Shown: positions 1 through 7,375, counted from the stretch's first letter. The stretch: 64,000 nt of DNA from Sporosarcina sp. 6E9 (GCF_017921835.1 NZ_JAGEMN010000001.1:1729874-1793873); one strand, 5' to 3'. The notes: generated by a model not told the origin, from the letters alone. Numbers and translations: made by a program.

Positions 1-137
1 CTGCTCCAATTATCCCAATCGGCTGCTGTATATCCTTCGTGTTTGAGCGCCATGCCTACGTTGACCCACTCTTGGTAATTCAAGTAAGCAGGGTCAATGT
101 ATTCCAATAGCGGAATCAAATCCATTTTAATTTCCAT
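1..137 (-). CDS. Phage primase-type protein with PriCT-2 domain, 5' part only
   Basis: Only the first 45 codons lie in the window; the gene continues past the left edge. The ATG at 137 has an AGAAGG element upstream. The visible protein contains a segment of the type LEYIDPAYLNYQEWVNVGMA followed by ALKHEGY and DWDNWS. This is the usual signature of the PriCT-2 domain in phage and plasmid primases and VirE/D5-type replication ATPases (family knowledge). It follows a DEAH helicase and DUF669 gene, as expected for the replicative primase-helicase of this module. The C-terminal ATPase domain cannot be seen, so the exact class is inferred. Confidence 0.65.
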   Translation of the reverse strand, partial: MEIKMDLIPLLEYIDPAYLNYQEWVNVGMALKHEGYTAADWDNWS

Positions 138-206
138 AGGCTATCACAACCTTCTATTTTAAAATTCATGTATCAAATTTAGTTTGGCGTTTAGTCGTTC
201 TGCTGA

Positions 207-383
207 TTAATTGATTAACTTATCAAGAAATGCGTCTTGAGTTATTTCTTCCAGATTAACAAGCTCATCATCGCCCTTAACATGCCTGAAATGATGCTCC
301 CCAACACTGACAAATAGATCTCCTACATCATTGATAAAATACCCCTTGTCATTTTTCATGATGTAATTATCTAGCCAATTCAT
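207..383 (-). CDS. Small phage protein, 58 aa, function unknown
   Basis: The ATG at 383 is preceded by a strong GAGGAGGAG ribosome site and the frame closes with TAA at 207. The 58-residue product is acidic and begins MNWLDNYIMKNDKGYFINDV. No transmembrane segment or known motif is visible. It lies between the helicase and the primase-type gene, co-oriented with both, so it is probably an accessory protein of phage replication. I do not recognise a family. Confidence 0.6.
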   Translation of the reverse strand: MNWLDNYIMKNDKGYFINDVGDLFVSVGEHHFRHVKGDDELVNLEEITQDAFLDKLIN

Positions 384-416
384 AAGAACTCCTCCTCAAC
401 CTTATGTGTCGAATGT

Positions 417-1997
417 TCATTCTGGTTTGTATTCCTTTGGATTGATTCCTGGTGGATTTCTCCAACCATTGCCGGCAATTCTATCAATCAAGTTTTTGGC
501 ACCATCGAATGACCAAGCACCAACATGTTCAAATCCTCTTTGCTCCAAGAATCGAATCTGTTTCGGAGTTGTCATTCCTTCTTGTCGGCGCTTATCCAGT
601 CGCTCTAATAGTTTCGTAGCTTTCCCCGCGTTCTCAACTTGGTCGGGTAATATGCCTAGCTTTTCGAGCGTTTTAACTTGCTGTTCGCTTGGTGGTCCCA
701 TTTCCCAACCGAATGATGGAACGTAGCTGGATAAGTCTTCGGCTTGAATACTCATTTCGAATTGCAATGGATCCACTAGCTTTCGTTTTCTCCGTTTCAT
801 TTCCGCTAGTTGCTTGGCAAGCGCTTCTTCACGCTGGGCAACAACGTCTTCTGCTGCTGTTTGTTCGACCATTTCCAAATCTAAAGGAACGCCTGCAGCT
901 TCAATTTGCTTCGTCATTGCCTGGGCGACTTCATCGTTTTCAGCAATTAAATGCGCTGGATGACAAAGTTCATGCCTGTCTGTATGCCAAAGGAAATCGA
1001 GCAACAATAATTCAGTTTTACCTTCAAATAGTCGGGTACCGCGCCCCACCATTTGTGAATATAGGCTTCTAACTCTTGTCGGACGTAACACAACTACACA
1101 ATCCACTGATGGGCAATCCCAACCTTCTGTGAGTAGCATCGAGTTACATAAGACGTTATATCTATCATTCTCGAAATCTTGCAAAACTTCCGCGCGGTCT
1201 TTGGACTCTCCGTTGACTTCTGCAGCTCTAAATCCTTTTCGATTCAATATTTCTGTAAACTTTTGACTTGTCGCAACCAATGGAAGGAAAACGACTATCT
1301 TTCTGTCACTTGCATTTTTGACCATTTCATCCGCAATCGATTCCAAGTAAGGATCTAATGCGCTACCCAAATCTCGTGAAGAGAAATCGCCTGCCTGTTG
1401 TCCGACTGCTGATAAATCAACTTTCAAGGGTAGCGTTAATGCTTTAATCGGGCTTAAATATCCTTCTTTAATCGCCTTCGGTAACGTGTACTCATAGGCT
1501 AAACTTTCATAGTAATCACCTAAATTTCGCATGTCTCCACGGTCAGGTGTAGCTGTCACGCCTAACACGTTCGCATTTTCGAAATACGCTAACACTCGTT
1601 GGTAACTATCGGAAATACTGTGATGTGCTTCATCAATAATGATAGTGTCGAAAAAGTCTTTATCGAATTGTTCAAGTCGTTTTTCTCGCATCATCGTTTG
1701 TACACTTCCAACGACTACCCGGTACCAACTACCAATAGATGTTTCTTGTGCTTTTTCAGTCGCTGTTTTCAATCCTGTAGCTTGTTCCAATTTGTCTGCA
1801 GCCTGATCTAATAATTCACCCCGATGGGCAAGGACGAGAACCCTCTCGCCCCGCTTCACCCGGTCTTCAATTACTTTACTGAATACAATTGTTTTTCCTG
1901 TGCCCGTAGGAAGGACCAACAGTGTGTTTTTGATTCCGTTCTCCCATTCCTTTTGAATCGCTTCCCTCGCACCTTCTTGATAGTGTCTGAGTTTCAC
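417..1997 (-). CDS. Phage superfamily 2 DEAD/DEAH-box DNA helicase
   Basis: The start is GTG at 1997, supported by AAGGAGGG seven bases upstream. The 526-residue protein has Walker A (LPTGTGKT, residues 29-36), the DEAH box (IIIDEAHH, about 119-126), and the C-terminal helicase motif QMVGRGTRL. Restriction-type SF2 helicases of this architecture replace a DnaB-like helicase in many Gram-positive temperate phages and sit beside DUF669 and AAA_24 genes, as here. It presumably unwinds DNA during phage replication or recombination. The tail past residue 380 contains basic stretches and is less conserved. It is co-transcribed with DUF669 upstream (12-bp gap). Confidence 0.85.
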   Translation of the reverse strand: MKLRHYQEGAREAIQKEWENGIKNTLLVLPTGTGKTIVFSKVIEDRVKRGERVLVLAHRGELLDQAADKLEQATGLKTATEKAQETSIGSWYRVVVGSVQTMMREKRLEQFDKDFFDTIIIDEAHHSISDSYQRVLAYFENANVLGVTATPDRGDMRNLGDYYESLAYEYTLPKAIKEGYLSPIKALTLPLKVDLSAVGQQAGDFSSRDLGSALDPYLESIADEMVKNASDRKIVVFLPLVATSQKFTEILNRKGFRAAEVNGESKDRAEVLQDFENDRYNVLCNSMLLTEGWDCPSVDCVVVLRPTRVRSLYSQMVGRGTRLFEGKTELLLLDFLWHTDRHELCHPAHLIAENDEVAQAMTKQIEAAGVPLDLEMVEQTAAEDVVAQREEALAKQLAEMKRRKRKLVDPLQFEMSIQAEDLSSYVPSFGWEMGPPSEQQVKTLEKLGILPDQVENAGKATKLLERLDKRRQEGMTTPKQIRFLEQRGFEHVGAWSFDGAKNLIDRIAGNGWRNPPGINPKEYKPE

Positions 1998-2009
1998 TGT
2001 TTTCCCTCC

Positions 2010-2588
2010 TTAAAATTGACCTGGCGTAAACCCTCCACCTTGTTGTGGTGGTGTATTTGTCGGAAATGGCGCTTGTGTTGTCGGTTGTTGCGGTTGAGCC
2101 GGTGGCTGTGTTGGTACTTGCTGTGCCGGTTGTTGATAAGTTGGTTGTTGTGTCACTTGCGGTACTTCCGCTGGATCGTAAAACGTGTCTACTTGGTTAT
2201 TCGTGCGTTCGTTTCCCTCTTTGTCGGTATATTTATTGATAATCAACTTGCATCGACCTGTAGAACCTACAACCGCATTCCAATTCATCCGTAGCGGTTC
2301 GCCTTTTTTCTTCTGTCCGATTCCCGTAAAGAAGTTTGAAAGGAAACCTTCCGTTCTTGTGTGGAGAAGTAATCTGTGGAAAACAGTAACCTCTCCATTC
2401 TCCGGACTTTGAATTTTCAACTCTAAATTCGCTTGGTTACAAGCAGGCATTTTTTCGCTCCCCTGGAATCGTCCACGTTTGAAACCAGCCACCGTAAAAT
2501 TGTAATCTCCTGCAGGTAATACGATAAATTCGGGACCATCATTTACTATCTCATCGTCCCAACCTAATTCTCTTTCATTCTGTGTCAT
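2010..2588 (-). CDS. DUF669 phage single-strand-binding-like protein
   Basis: The 192-residue product has an N-terminal domain of about 140 residues that I recognise as DUF669: GWDDEIVNDGPEFIVLPAGD near the start, then KGEPLRMNWNAVVGSTGRC. The remaining ~50 residues are a proline- and glutamine-rich tail ending QQGGGFTPGQF. DUF669 proteins occur in phage recombination modules beside Sak4-like ATPases and are thought to act like SSB. That role is family knowledge and is not shown here. The ATG at 2588 follows AGGAGGAAC. The P/Q tail resembles one in the neighbouring AAA protein. Confidence 0.8.
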   Translation of the reverse strand: MTQNERELGWDDEIVNDGPEFIVLPAGDYNFTVAGFKRGRFQGSEKMPACNQANLELKIQSPENGEVTVFHRLLLHTRTEGFLSNFFTGIGQKKKGEPLRMNWNAVVGSTGRCKLIINKYTDKEGNERTNNQVDTFYDPAEVPQVTQQPTYQQPAQQVPTQPPAQPQQPTTQAPFPTNTPPQQGGGFTPGQF

Positions 2589-2616
2589 TATTTGTTCCTC
2601 CTAATAGTTTTATAGT

Positions 2617-3723
2617 TTAAAACGGCATATCTTTTCTTAATTGTTCAATCCCGGCAAATACCTGAGCCCAGGCCCCAACAAGTACGCCATCAATAAACGT
2701 TGGGTCATAGTTGATAATCGGTGTATCTAATGGGTAGTAACCTTTTTGGCTTACTATTGTTTGAATCTCGAATTCTAGTACATTGTTTTGCTCCATCAAT
2801 ACACGTAACGATTGTGGAATGTTTGGGTCTAGTCCTCCACCTTGTTGCGATGGTGCCGTATTCTGTACCGGTGCCTGTTCTGGTGACGCTACTGGTGGCG
2901 CCTGTGGTGTTTCAACGACTGACGACTGACTTGGTGCTGTTTGCTGAATAGTCGGTTGTGGTTGAACTGGTGGTGCCTGTGTTGGTTCCACTTGCGGTAC
3001 CGCATTAAAAATATGTGCAATTTGCGCGTAATCCATCGGCATTTCATCAGGTAAGTTGTGCCTGTTTTTAGCGTCCCAAGCAGGATGATGTGTCGCATAC
3101 ATAGTCCGCGTCCCGCCTTGTCCTTTATATTTTTTTCCTTTGTCGTCAGTTGCGACACTAAACGTTTTGTAATTTAGGAACAGAACCATGTCAGCCCATT
3201 CTTTAACTAGTGCCGCAGTTCTTGCAGTTGTTTTATTACCTAGCTTTAATTCATAACGATCATAAGCACCCATTTCATCAGGTTGTTCAAATCGTACAAT
3301 TTGAGAATGTGCAGTAAGAACTACGTTGATACCAATTTCCACCAAGTCAGAAAGACGATTTAATAATTTCCCCATCCTTTCTGATAGTTGAATGAATCCC
3401 TCACCGTAACCGAAACCCGTAATGCTTTTCTTACCCGCTTCACTTACGACAGCATCAATAACGATTTGTTCAGCCCAGTCAATCGTGTCGATAATCAATG
3501 TCTTGCATGGTCGATTATTTTTCACGAAATCAATTTGTTGTTCAAGGTAGGTCATAGAGGTAGGTCTGTCCATTCGAGCTACTTCCATATTTGAAGTACT
3601 TCCTTCCGTGTCGATAAATAAAGGATCTGGAAATTGTGCAGCTAATGAAGACTTTCCGATTCCTTCTGGACCATAAAGGACCACTTTTTGTGCTTTAGCA
3701 ATTTTGCCTGTTGTGATTTGCAT
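2617..3723 (-). CDS. Sak4-like AAA_24 phage recombinase/ATP-binding protein
   Basis: The 368-residue protein begins with a RecA-like core: Walker A GPEGIGKSS (about 18-26), FIDTEGST just after, and Walker B LIIDTIDWAE (about 76-85). This is the AAA_24/Sak4 pattern of phage single-strand annealing or RecA-like ATPases. After about residue 235 come ~65 residues rich in Pro and Gln, then a C-terminal domain of ~65 residues containing IDGVLVGAWAQVF. Its ATG directly follows the TAA of the upstream ATPase gene and shares its GGGGGAG ribosome site. A joint role with DUF669 in replication-coupled recombination is inferred from synteny. Confidence 0.8.
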   Translation of the reverse strand: MQITTGKIAKAQKVVLYGPEGIGKSSLAAQFPDPLFIDTEGSTSNMEVARMDRPTSMTYLEQQIDFVKNNRPCKTLIIDTIDWAEQIVIDAVVSEAGKKSITGFGYGEGFIQLSERMGKLLNRLSDLVEIGINVVLTAHSQIVRFEQPDEMGAYDRYELKLGNKTTARTAALVKEWADMVLFLNYKTFSVATDDKGKKYKGQGGTRTMYATHHPAWDAKNRHNLPDEMPMDYAQIAHIFNAVPQVEPTQAPPVQPQPTIQQTAPSQSSVVETPQAPPVASPEQAPVQNTAPSQQGGGLDPNIPQSLRVLMEQNNVLEFEIQTIVSQKGYYPLDTPIINYDPTFIDGVLVGAWAQVFAGIEQLRKDMPF

Positions 3724-5058
3724 TTAAAACTCCCCCGCTTTCCACGTAGTTGTTGGTGGTGCTATTGGTGCTGTTGCTCGTACTTCTGGAATGATAGGTT
3801 GTCCGTCCACGTAACCGTCCTCAATAATGATGGAACACTCTTCACCAGTGCTTACTCGTGTTGCAATTGCCTGTAAGCCTTCATCTTCCAACCACTGACC
3901 AAATTCTCTTAACGATTCCAAGTCCATTTGTTCTAATTTGTCCAAGATGATAAAACCACAATTAGGCTTAAGCTTGCGGACAATCGCTGTAGAGACTTTC
4001 AGTTGGTCAGAACCGCTCATGTTGTCCCATTTTTGCCCGTTATAGATGAGCTCACCGTCTGCTACACCCAAACCTTCTAATGGTAGATTTGCATTTGTTA
4101 GTAGGTCGGATTTTTGTTTACGTAGATCATTAATGGCAACCGTTAATTTGTCGTATTGAGCACGGTATTCGTGTGCATCTGTTTCCGCTTTATCCTTATC
4201 CAAATTAGCGCGTACTTTTCTATTAATTTCATCGACTTGTTGGATATTCCGTTGTAATTCATCCGTTGACTCATCATGCAAGTCTAGTGCTGATTTACGG
4301 GCTGTTTCCAAGTCAGCAGCTGTTTGAGTATGCTTTTCATTCATGGCTTGCAATTGATTCGTAAGCTCTTGAATTTGCTGATTTAAATGAGCGATACTAT
4401 TCTCTTCTTGTTGAAACTGATATTGAATTTGTGATACTTGTTCGCGCTTTCGTTGATTTTCACCATTCTGTGCTAGAATCGCTTGTTGCTGTTGAATCAA
4501 ATCTGATGCACTGATAGGCTCTTTTGGAGCATCCGGATAGAAGGTTTGTTCATCCGCAAACTTCTTCTTTTGGTCTGCAATTTGACCGATTGTTAAACGT
4601 TTGTTGTATAACTCTTGTTCTTCTTTTTCCATCTGGAAAAGCTTTTCGCCTACTCCGATGATTTGCAGTAAAGTGTCGGCTTTTTCTTTGCTAGTAGAAT
4701 TAATGAATTTCGGCAAATCAATCGCCAATTCTTCGACGAAACTATTTAATAATTGTTGACCGGCCTTTTCACCATTGGGATCAACAACTTTCAAATCGCT
4801 ATTTTTACCTTTACGTTCTACAACCAGTCCATTCGACAATACAATGTGGAGATATGGTGCTGTCATGCTTCCCTCTCGTTGTGCCTGGGATGGACGATAC
4901 TTATTTCCACCTAGCCCCCAAGCGATTGAATCGAGTATGCTTGTCTTGCCTTGTCCGTTTCTGCCGCCGATAACCGTTAAACCGTTTGGTGTCGGTTCGA
5001 TTTTGACAGCTTTTACACGTTTCACATTTTCAATTTCTAATTTATTAATTTTAATCAC
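3724..5058 (-). CDS. RecF/SbcC-like AAA_23 ATPase of the prophage
   Basis: I chose the GTG at 5058, with AGAAAGGGG seven bases upstream; a longer in-frame extension to 5217 runs through the upstream gene's end and is not needed. The 444-residue protein opens IKINKLEIENVKRVKAV with Walker A GGRNGQGKTS at about 31-40. The centre (about 150-330) is a heptad-rich coiled coil. The C-terminus has an ABC-signature-like MSGSDQLK and Walker B GFIILDKLEQMD, where the canonical catalytic glutamate position is unusual (D-K). It belongs to the SMC/Rad50/RecF-type ATPases, probably used in phage recombination or to protect DNA ends; partner nuclease not seen. Confidence 0.78.
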   Translation of the reverse strand: MIKINKLEIENVKRVKAVKIEPTPNGLTVIGGRNGQGKTSILDSIAWGLGGNKYRPSQAQREGSMTAPYLHIVLSNGLVVERKGKNSDLKVVDPNGEKAGQQLLNSFVEELAIDLPKFINSTSKEKADTLLQIIGVGEKLFQMEKEEQELYNKRLTIGQIADQKKKFADEQTFYPDAPKEPISASDLIQQQQAILAQNGENQRKREQVSQIQYQFQQEENSIAHLNQQIQELTNQLQAMNEKHTQTAADLETARKSALDLHDESTDELQRNIQQVDEINRKVRANLDKDKAETDAHEYRAQYDKLTVAINDLRKQKSDLLTNANLPLEGLGVADGELIYNGQKWDNMSGSDQLKVSTAIVRKLKPNCGFIILDKLEQMDLESLREFGQWLEDEGLQAIATRVSTGEECSIIIEDGYVDGQPIIPEVRATAPIAPPTTTWKAGEF

Positions 5059-5140
5059 GGTTTTTCCCCTTTCTAATTTACGTGTTATAATTAAGTTGAC
5101 ATTTTTATTGTTACAAGCGGCCCTCTGCAAAGGGTCGTTT

Positions 5141-5341
5141 TTATTTTTTAATTTCGCGATATTCCCAAATATCCATTTCATCAACTTCCGCGCCTTGCAT
5201 AGCGTTGTGCCAGTCAATTTTCGAATCTACTAAGTTGTCTTTCTGATGTTCTGTTAAAGCTTCAAATTCTTCTTCTGTCATATCTAACTCGACCGAAAAT
5301 CTTGCTTTCAGAACTGCATTTCCATAAACATTGATAGCCAT
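5141..5341 (-). CDS. Small phage early protein, 66 aa
   Basis: The start is ATG 5341 (MAINVYGNAVLKARFS) with AAAGGTGGAG upstream; an in-frame GTG four codons earlier lies inside that ribosome site and is unlikely. The product is acidic and contains LDMTEEEFEALTEHQKD and DIWEYREIKK. No known domain is evident, although similar small proteins are common in the early regions of Gram-positive prophages. It shares the opening MAINV with the next upstream gene, which hints at a paralogous pair or a common recognition leader. Confidence 0.6.
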   Translation of the reverse strand: MAINVYGNAVLKARFSVELDMTEEEFEALTEHQKDNLVDSKIDWHNAMQGAEVDEMDIWEYREIKK

Positions 5342-5371
5342 CTTTCTCTCCACCTTTCAAAGTTTCATAGA

Positions 5372-5557
5372 TTAACCAATAACGCTAAATTTGACGTCTG
5401 GATTATATTCAATGACATTTTTCACGAGATCCCTTACAGGCTTTTGGAAAAACGACTTTGCTACACTTACACCGTCGACATTAATCAGCCACATACCTTC
5501 TTCGTCTTGCCAAACTTCCAGTTCAATAGTTTCTGTTGCTTCAACATTTATTGCCAT
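5372..5557 (-). CDS. Small phage early protein, 61 aa
   Basis: ATG 5557 follows GAGGGGTGG and lies a few bases past the stop codon of the preceding 30-residue gene, so the two are probably coupled. The product begins MAINVEATETIELEVWQDEE and reads as a compact beta-rich domain with GMWLINVDGVSVAKSFF, then a short helix. It has no recognisable family. The role is unknown. Its position places it in the leftward early phage operon. Confidence 0.55.
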   Translation of the reverse strand: MAINVEATETIELEVWQDEEGMWLINVDGVSVAKSFFQKPVRDLVKNVIEYNPDVKFSVIG

Positions 5558-5562
5558 ACTTA

Positions 5563-5655
5563 TCACCACCCCTCAATAAACGCTTCAATAATGGCTACCG
5601 CAATAAAGACGCCAATCATCAGACCATAAACTAATTTATCCTTTGCCGTTATCAT
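5563..5655 (-). CDS. Single-pass membrane microprotein of the prophage, 30 aa
   Basis: This frame is only 31 codons long. Its ATG overlaps the TGA of the preceding gene in an ATGA junction, and its own TGA lies within the ribosome site region of the next gene. The sequence starts MITAKDKLVYGL and continues with a strongly hydrophobic segment (MIGVFIAVAIIEAFI), with charged residues at both ends: one transmembrane helix. Junction geometry is the main support that it is real. Function unknown. Confidence 0.5.
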   Translation of the reverse strand: MITAKDKLVYGLMIGVFIAVAIIEAFIEGW

Positions 5656-5888
5656 GCGACGTCCAAGTAAGTTAGAAACGTGTAGGCATTTTCAAGCGGT
5701 TTCAGATTGCTGAAGAATCCATCTGCTTTAATATCTGTCCATTCCTCAAGTGTGTAGCCGAAAGCCCATTCTTTGCCGTGTATATCAAACATCTTTGCAT
5801 AAGCCGCTTCGACATCTTTTGCGAAAATCACTTGATAGCGATTATTGTTCGTGTGCGCTTGTCCGAATGTGAAGTAATATTTTTTCAT
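5652..5888 (-). CDS. Small phage protein, 78 aa
   Basis: ATG 5888 has GGGAGGAAAATG directly upstream. The product begins MKKYYFTFGQAHTNNNRYQV and carries aromatic-rich segments (HGKEWAFGYTLEEWTDI). No motif allows assignment. The opening resembles small phage proteins of a mixed beta-alpha fold that start with a KYYFTFG strand. It is translationally coupled to the microprotein downstream by a 4-base overlap. Confidence 0.6.
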   Translation of the reverse strand: MKKYYFTFGQAHTNNNRYQVIFAKDVEAAYAKMFDIHGKEWAFGYTLEEWTDIKADGFFSNLKPLENAYTFLTYLDVA

Positions 5889-5907
5889 ACCATTTTCCTC
5901 CCTTTTT

Positions 5908-6000
5908 TTATTCAGTCTGCTTGTACATCAAAATCACATAACCTAATAAAAACGGTGTTAGGTAAAGCACGATCGATAACTTATCTAGTAGACTTAGCAT
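5908..6000 (-). CDS. Second single-pass membrane microprotein of the prophage, 30 aa
   Basis: The 31-codon frame starts at ATG 6000, overlapping the stop codon of the preceding gene (ATGCTAA), and ends at TAA 5908. It begins MLSLLDKLSIVLYLTPFLLG and ends MYKQTE, so one hydrophobic helix is flanked by a short charged tail. The ribosome site would lie in the coding region upstream. Support is the overlap and the hydrophobic pattern. Like the other 30-residue gene it could be an inner-membrane regulator or superinfection factor, but that is speculation. Confidence 0.42.
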   Translation of the reverse strand: MLSLLDKLSIVLYLTPFLLGYVILMYKQTE

Positions 6001-6203
6001 TCGGACACCTTCTTTTCATATTTAGTAGTCCAACAACCGTTCTCCCTTTTGTAGACCCTGCGCTCATAACCATTCGCAACATCAGATATCGGTTCACATT
6101 CAGCCCTCAACGTCCATGCAGGTTCCAACAATTCCGATAGTCCAACAGGTGTTTCGATTTTTTCACCTTCAAACGTTAAGTGAGGTACCACTATTTTGTG
6201 CAT
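5994..6203 (-). CDS. Small phage protein, 69 aa
   Basis: ATG 6203 (MHKIVVPHLTFEGEKIETP) is preceded by AGAAGG with 8-base spacing. An in-frame GTG three codons upstream overlaps that site. The protein has several Cys and Trp residues (CEPISD, GCWTTKYEKK) but no recognised domain. It lies directly downstream of the Cro-like gene in the early operon. Confidence 0.55.
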   Translation of the reverse strand: MHKIVVPHLTFEGEKIETPVGLSELLEPAWTLRAECEPISDVANGYERRVYKRENGCWTTKYEKKVSEC

Positions 6204-6224
6204 GTCGAGCACCTTCTTTCTTTA

Positions 6225-6443
6225 TTATTGATGCGGTTCTTCAACGTCTGATTTTTCGAACAGGTACTCCATTGACAAATCGTTGAAAAAGTTCTTTTTA
6301 ATTGCGTATGCTTCGTCGTAGTAAAAACGGAATTTCCCATTCACCTTGTCATTCACTGTTGCATAGCGAACATCCAGAAATTCAGCGACGTCTACCATAG
6401 TTATTCCAGACCTAGCCATTTCGGCTTTAAGATTTCTGTACAT
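6225..6443 (-). CDS. Cro-like XRE-family phage regulator
   Basis: ATG 6443 follows AAAGGAGGAGGAAAC; a longer frame upstream would start inside the operator. The 72-residue product is a single helix-turn-helix protein (MYRNLKAEMARSGITMVDVA, then FLDVRYATVNDKVNGK) typical of the Cro/CI regulator facing the repressor gene. It is the first gene of the leftward early transcript, whose promoter carries an operator in its spacer. Expected role: repress the repressor promoter and favour lytic growth (family knowledge). Confidence 0.82.
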   Translation of the reverse strand: MYRNLKAEMARSGITMVDVAEFLDVRYATVNDKVNGKFRFYYDEAYAIKKNFFNDLSMEYLFEKSDVEEPHQ

Positions 6444-6458
6444 GTTTCCTCCTCCTTT

Positions 6459-6475
6459 TATACGCAACTGCGTTT
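6459..6475. promoter_or_regulatory. Operator copy 1 of the phage switch
   Basis: TATACGCAACTGCGTTT is the exact reverse complement of the copy at 6492-6508 and contains the imperfect dyad ACGCAACTGCGT. It lies between the leftward -10 box and the cro-like gene. Confidence 0.75.
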
Positions 6476-6486
6476 CATTAAATCAA

Positions 6487-6515
6487 ACTATAAACGCAGT
6501 TGCGTATAAAGTCAA
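6487..6515 (-). promoter_or_regulatory. Leftward early promoter with operator 2 in its spacer
   Basis: On the minus strand TTGACT (6510-6515) and TATAGT (6487-6492) are 17 bases apart. The spacer is the second operator (6492-6508, AAACGCAGTTGCGTATA on the plus strand). Binding there should block RNA polymerase directly. Confidence 0.8.
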
Positions 6516-6576
6516 CCATAAAAACCGCTTTTTCGCTAATTTTCGCACAACATGAACTAAAATGAGTATAACGTCA

Positions 6577-6605
6577 TTGACTTCATACGAAATTCCGTAT
6601 ACAAT
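6577..6605 (+). promoter_or_regulatory. Repressor promoter with operator 3 in its spacer
   Basis: TTGACT (6577-6582), 17 bases, then TACAAT (6600-6605). The spacer holds the dyad ATACGAAATTCCGTAT (6585-6600), which matches the other operators in the TACG-A-A-T-CGT frame. It implies autoregulation or Cro control of the repressor. Confidence 0.75.
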
Positions 6606-6628
6606 TATAAGTGTTAGGGGGTGAAATT

Positions 6629-7312
6629 TTGAAAAGGGCCGAAGTGATAGAGAGTTTAATAGATAGAGACTGGTCAAGTAAGAAGAAGTTTGCTGAAAAC
6701 ATAGGAATACCGCCTACAACACTCCAATCCATACTTACGAGAGGAGTAGGTAAAGCATCTGTAGACAACATCATTAAAGTTTGTAAGGGATTGGGTATAA
6801 CGGTAGAGCGATTAGAAGAATTGTCTAATCAGACTGATGCCGATAAGATTATGGAAATCTTCGGCAATCATGAAACTAATATTGATGGTCAATATGATTA
6901 TTACCCAATACCAGTCGCAGCAGGATTACCGACATCTATTGAAGGGATTTCAAGTGATGACGTTCAAAAGATTTCTATACCAAATGCAGTTATGGGTAAA
7001 TGGGCAAACCATAATGATATTTTCACGATGAAGGTTAACGGGGATTCGATGAATAATATTTTCCCGCACGGATCACTAATAGCTGTTAAGAAAGTAGAAT
7101 TTGAACAATTGAGGACTGATGACATTGTAGTTTTTAGCGATGAACATGAATACTCGGTTAAACGTTATTACAACGATGTTGAAAACGAAAGAATCATATT
7201 TAGTCCTGACTCGACCGATAGAAGTTTTACTGATTACTCTATTTCATATCAAGAGGCTAAAAGCTTAAAAATTCACGGAAAAGTTGTAGTGTACATTGTG
7301 GAATTAGATTAA
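6629..7312 (+). CDS. CI/LexA-type prophage repressor (XRE + S24 peptidase)
   Basis: I chose TTG 6629 because AGGGGGTG lies five bases before it; the upstream GTG has no site. The 227-residue protein has an N-terminal helix-turn-helix (about 5-65) and a C-terminal S24 self-cleavage domain. Visible are the Ala-Gly cleavage site in PVAAGLPTS (Ala98-Gly99), the nucleophile Ser140 in NGDSMNNIFP and the general base Lys178 in EYSVKRYY. RecA-stimulated autocleavage, and thus SOS induction of the prophage, is expected for this family. It faces the Cro-like gene across the operators and is followed by the integrase on the same strand. Confidence 0.9.
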   Translation: MKRAEVIESLIDRDWSSKKKFAENIGIPPTTLQSILTRGVGKASVDNIIKVCKGLGITVERLEELSNQTDADKIMEIFGNHETNIDGQYDYYPIPVAAGLPTSIEGISSDDVQKISIPNAVMGKWANHNDIFTMKVNGDSMNNIFPHGSLIAVKKVEFEQLRTDDIVVFSDEHEYSVKRYYNDVENERIIFSPDSTDRSFTDYSISYQEAKSLKIHGKVVVYIVELD

Positions 7313-7330
7313 TTACTAGCGCTAGCAATT
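7311..7330. repeat. 20-bp near-perfect palindrome after the repressor
   Basis: AATTACTAGCGCTAGCAATT differs from its own reverse complement at one base pair. It touches the repressor stop codon and precedes the terminator. Its function is unknown; a protein site or an RNA-processing hairpin are both possible. Confidence 0.5.
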
Positions 7331-7334
7331 AAAA

Positions 7335-7375
7335 AAAGAGCAGCATCCTCATATGGATTGTCTGCTCTTTACTTT
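7335..7375 (+). terminator. Terminator between repressor and integrase
   Basis: AAAGAGCAG (7335-7343) pairs with CTGCTCTTT (7362-7370), followed by a short T-rich run. It separates repressor transcription from the integrase gene, which has its own GGAGG site. Confidence 0.75.

Noticed and set aside
5118..5137. Hairpin CGGCCCTCTGCAAAGGGTCG with a T-run on the plus strand
   Set aside because: No plus-strand gene ends here; on the coding (minus) strand no T-run follows. It could stop antisense transcription, but there is too little to annotate it.
5059..5217. N-terminal extension of the AAA_23 ATPase
   Set aside because: The extra 53 codons overlap the upstream gene, have no ribosome site and no family similarity; GTG 5058 with AGAAAGGGG is better.
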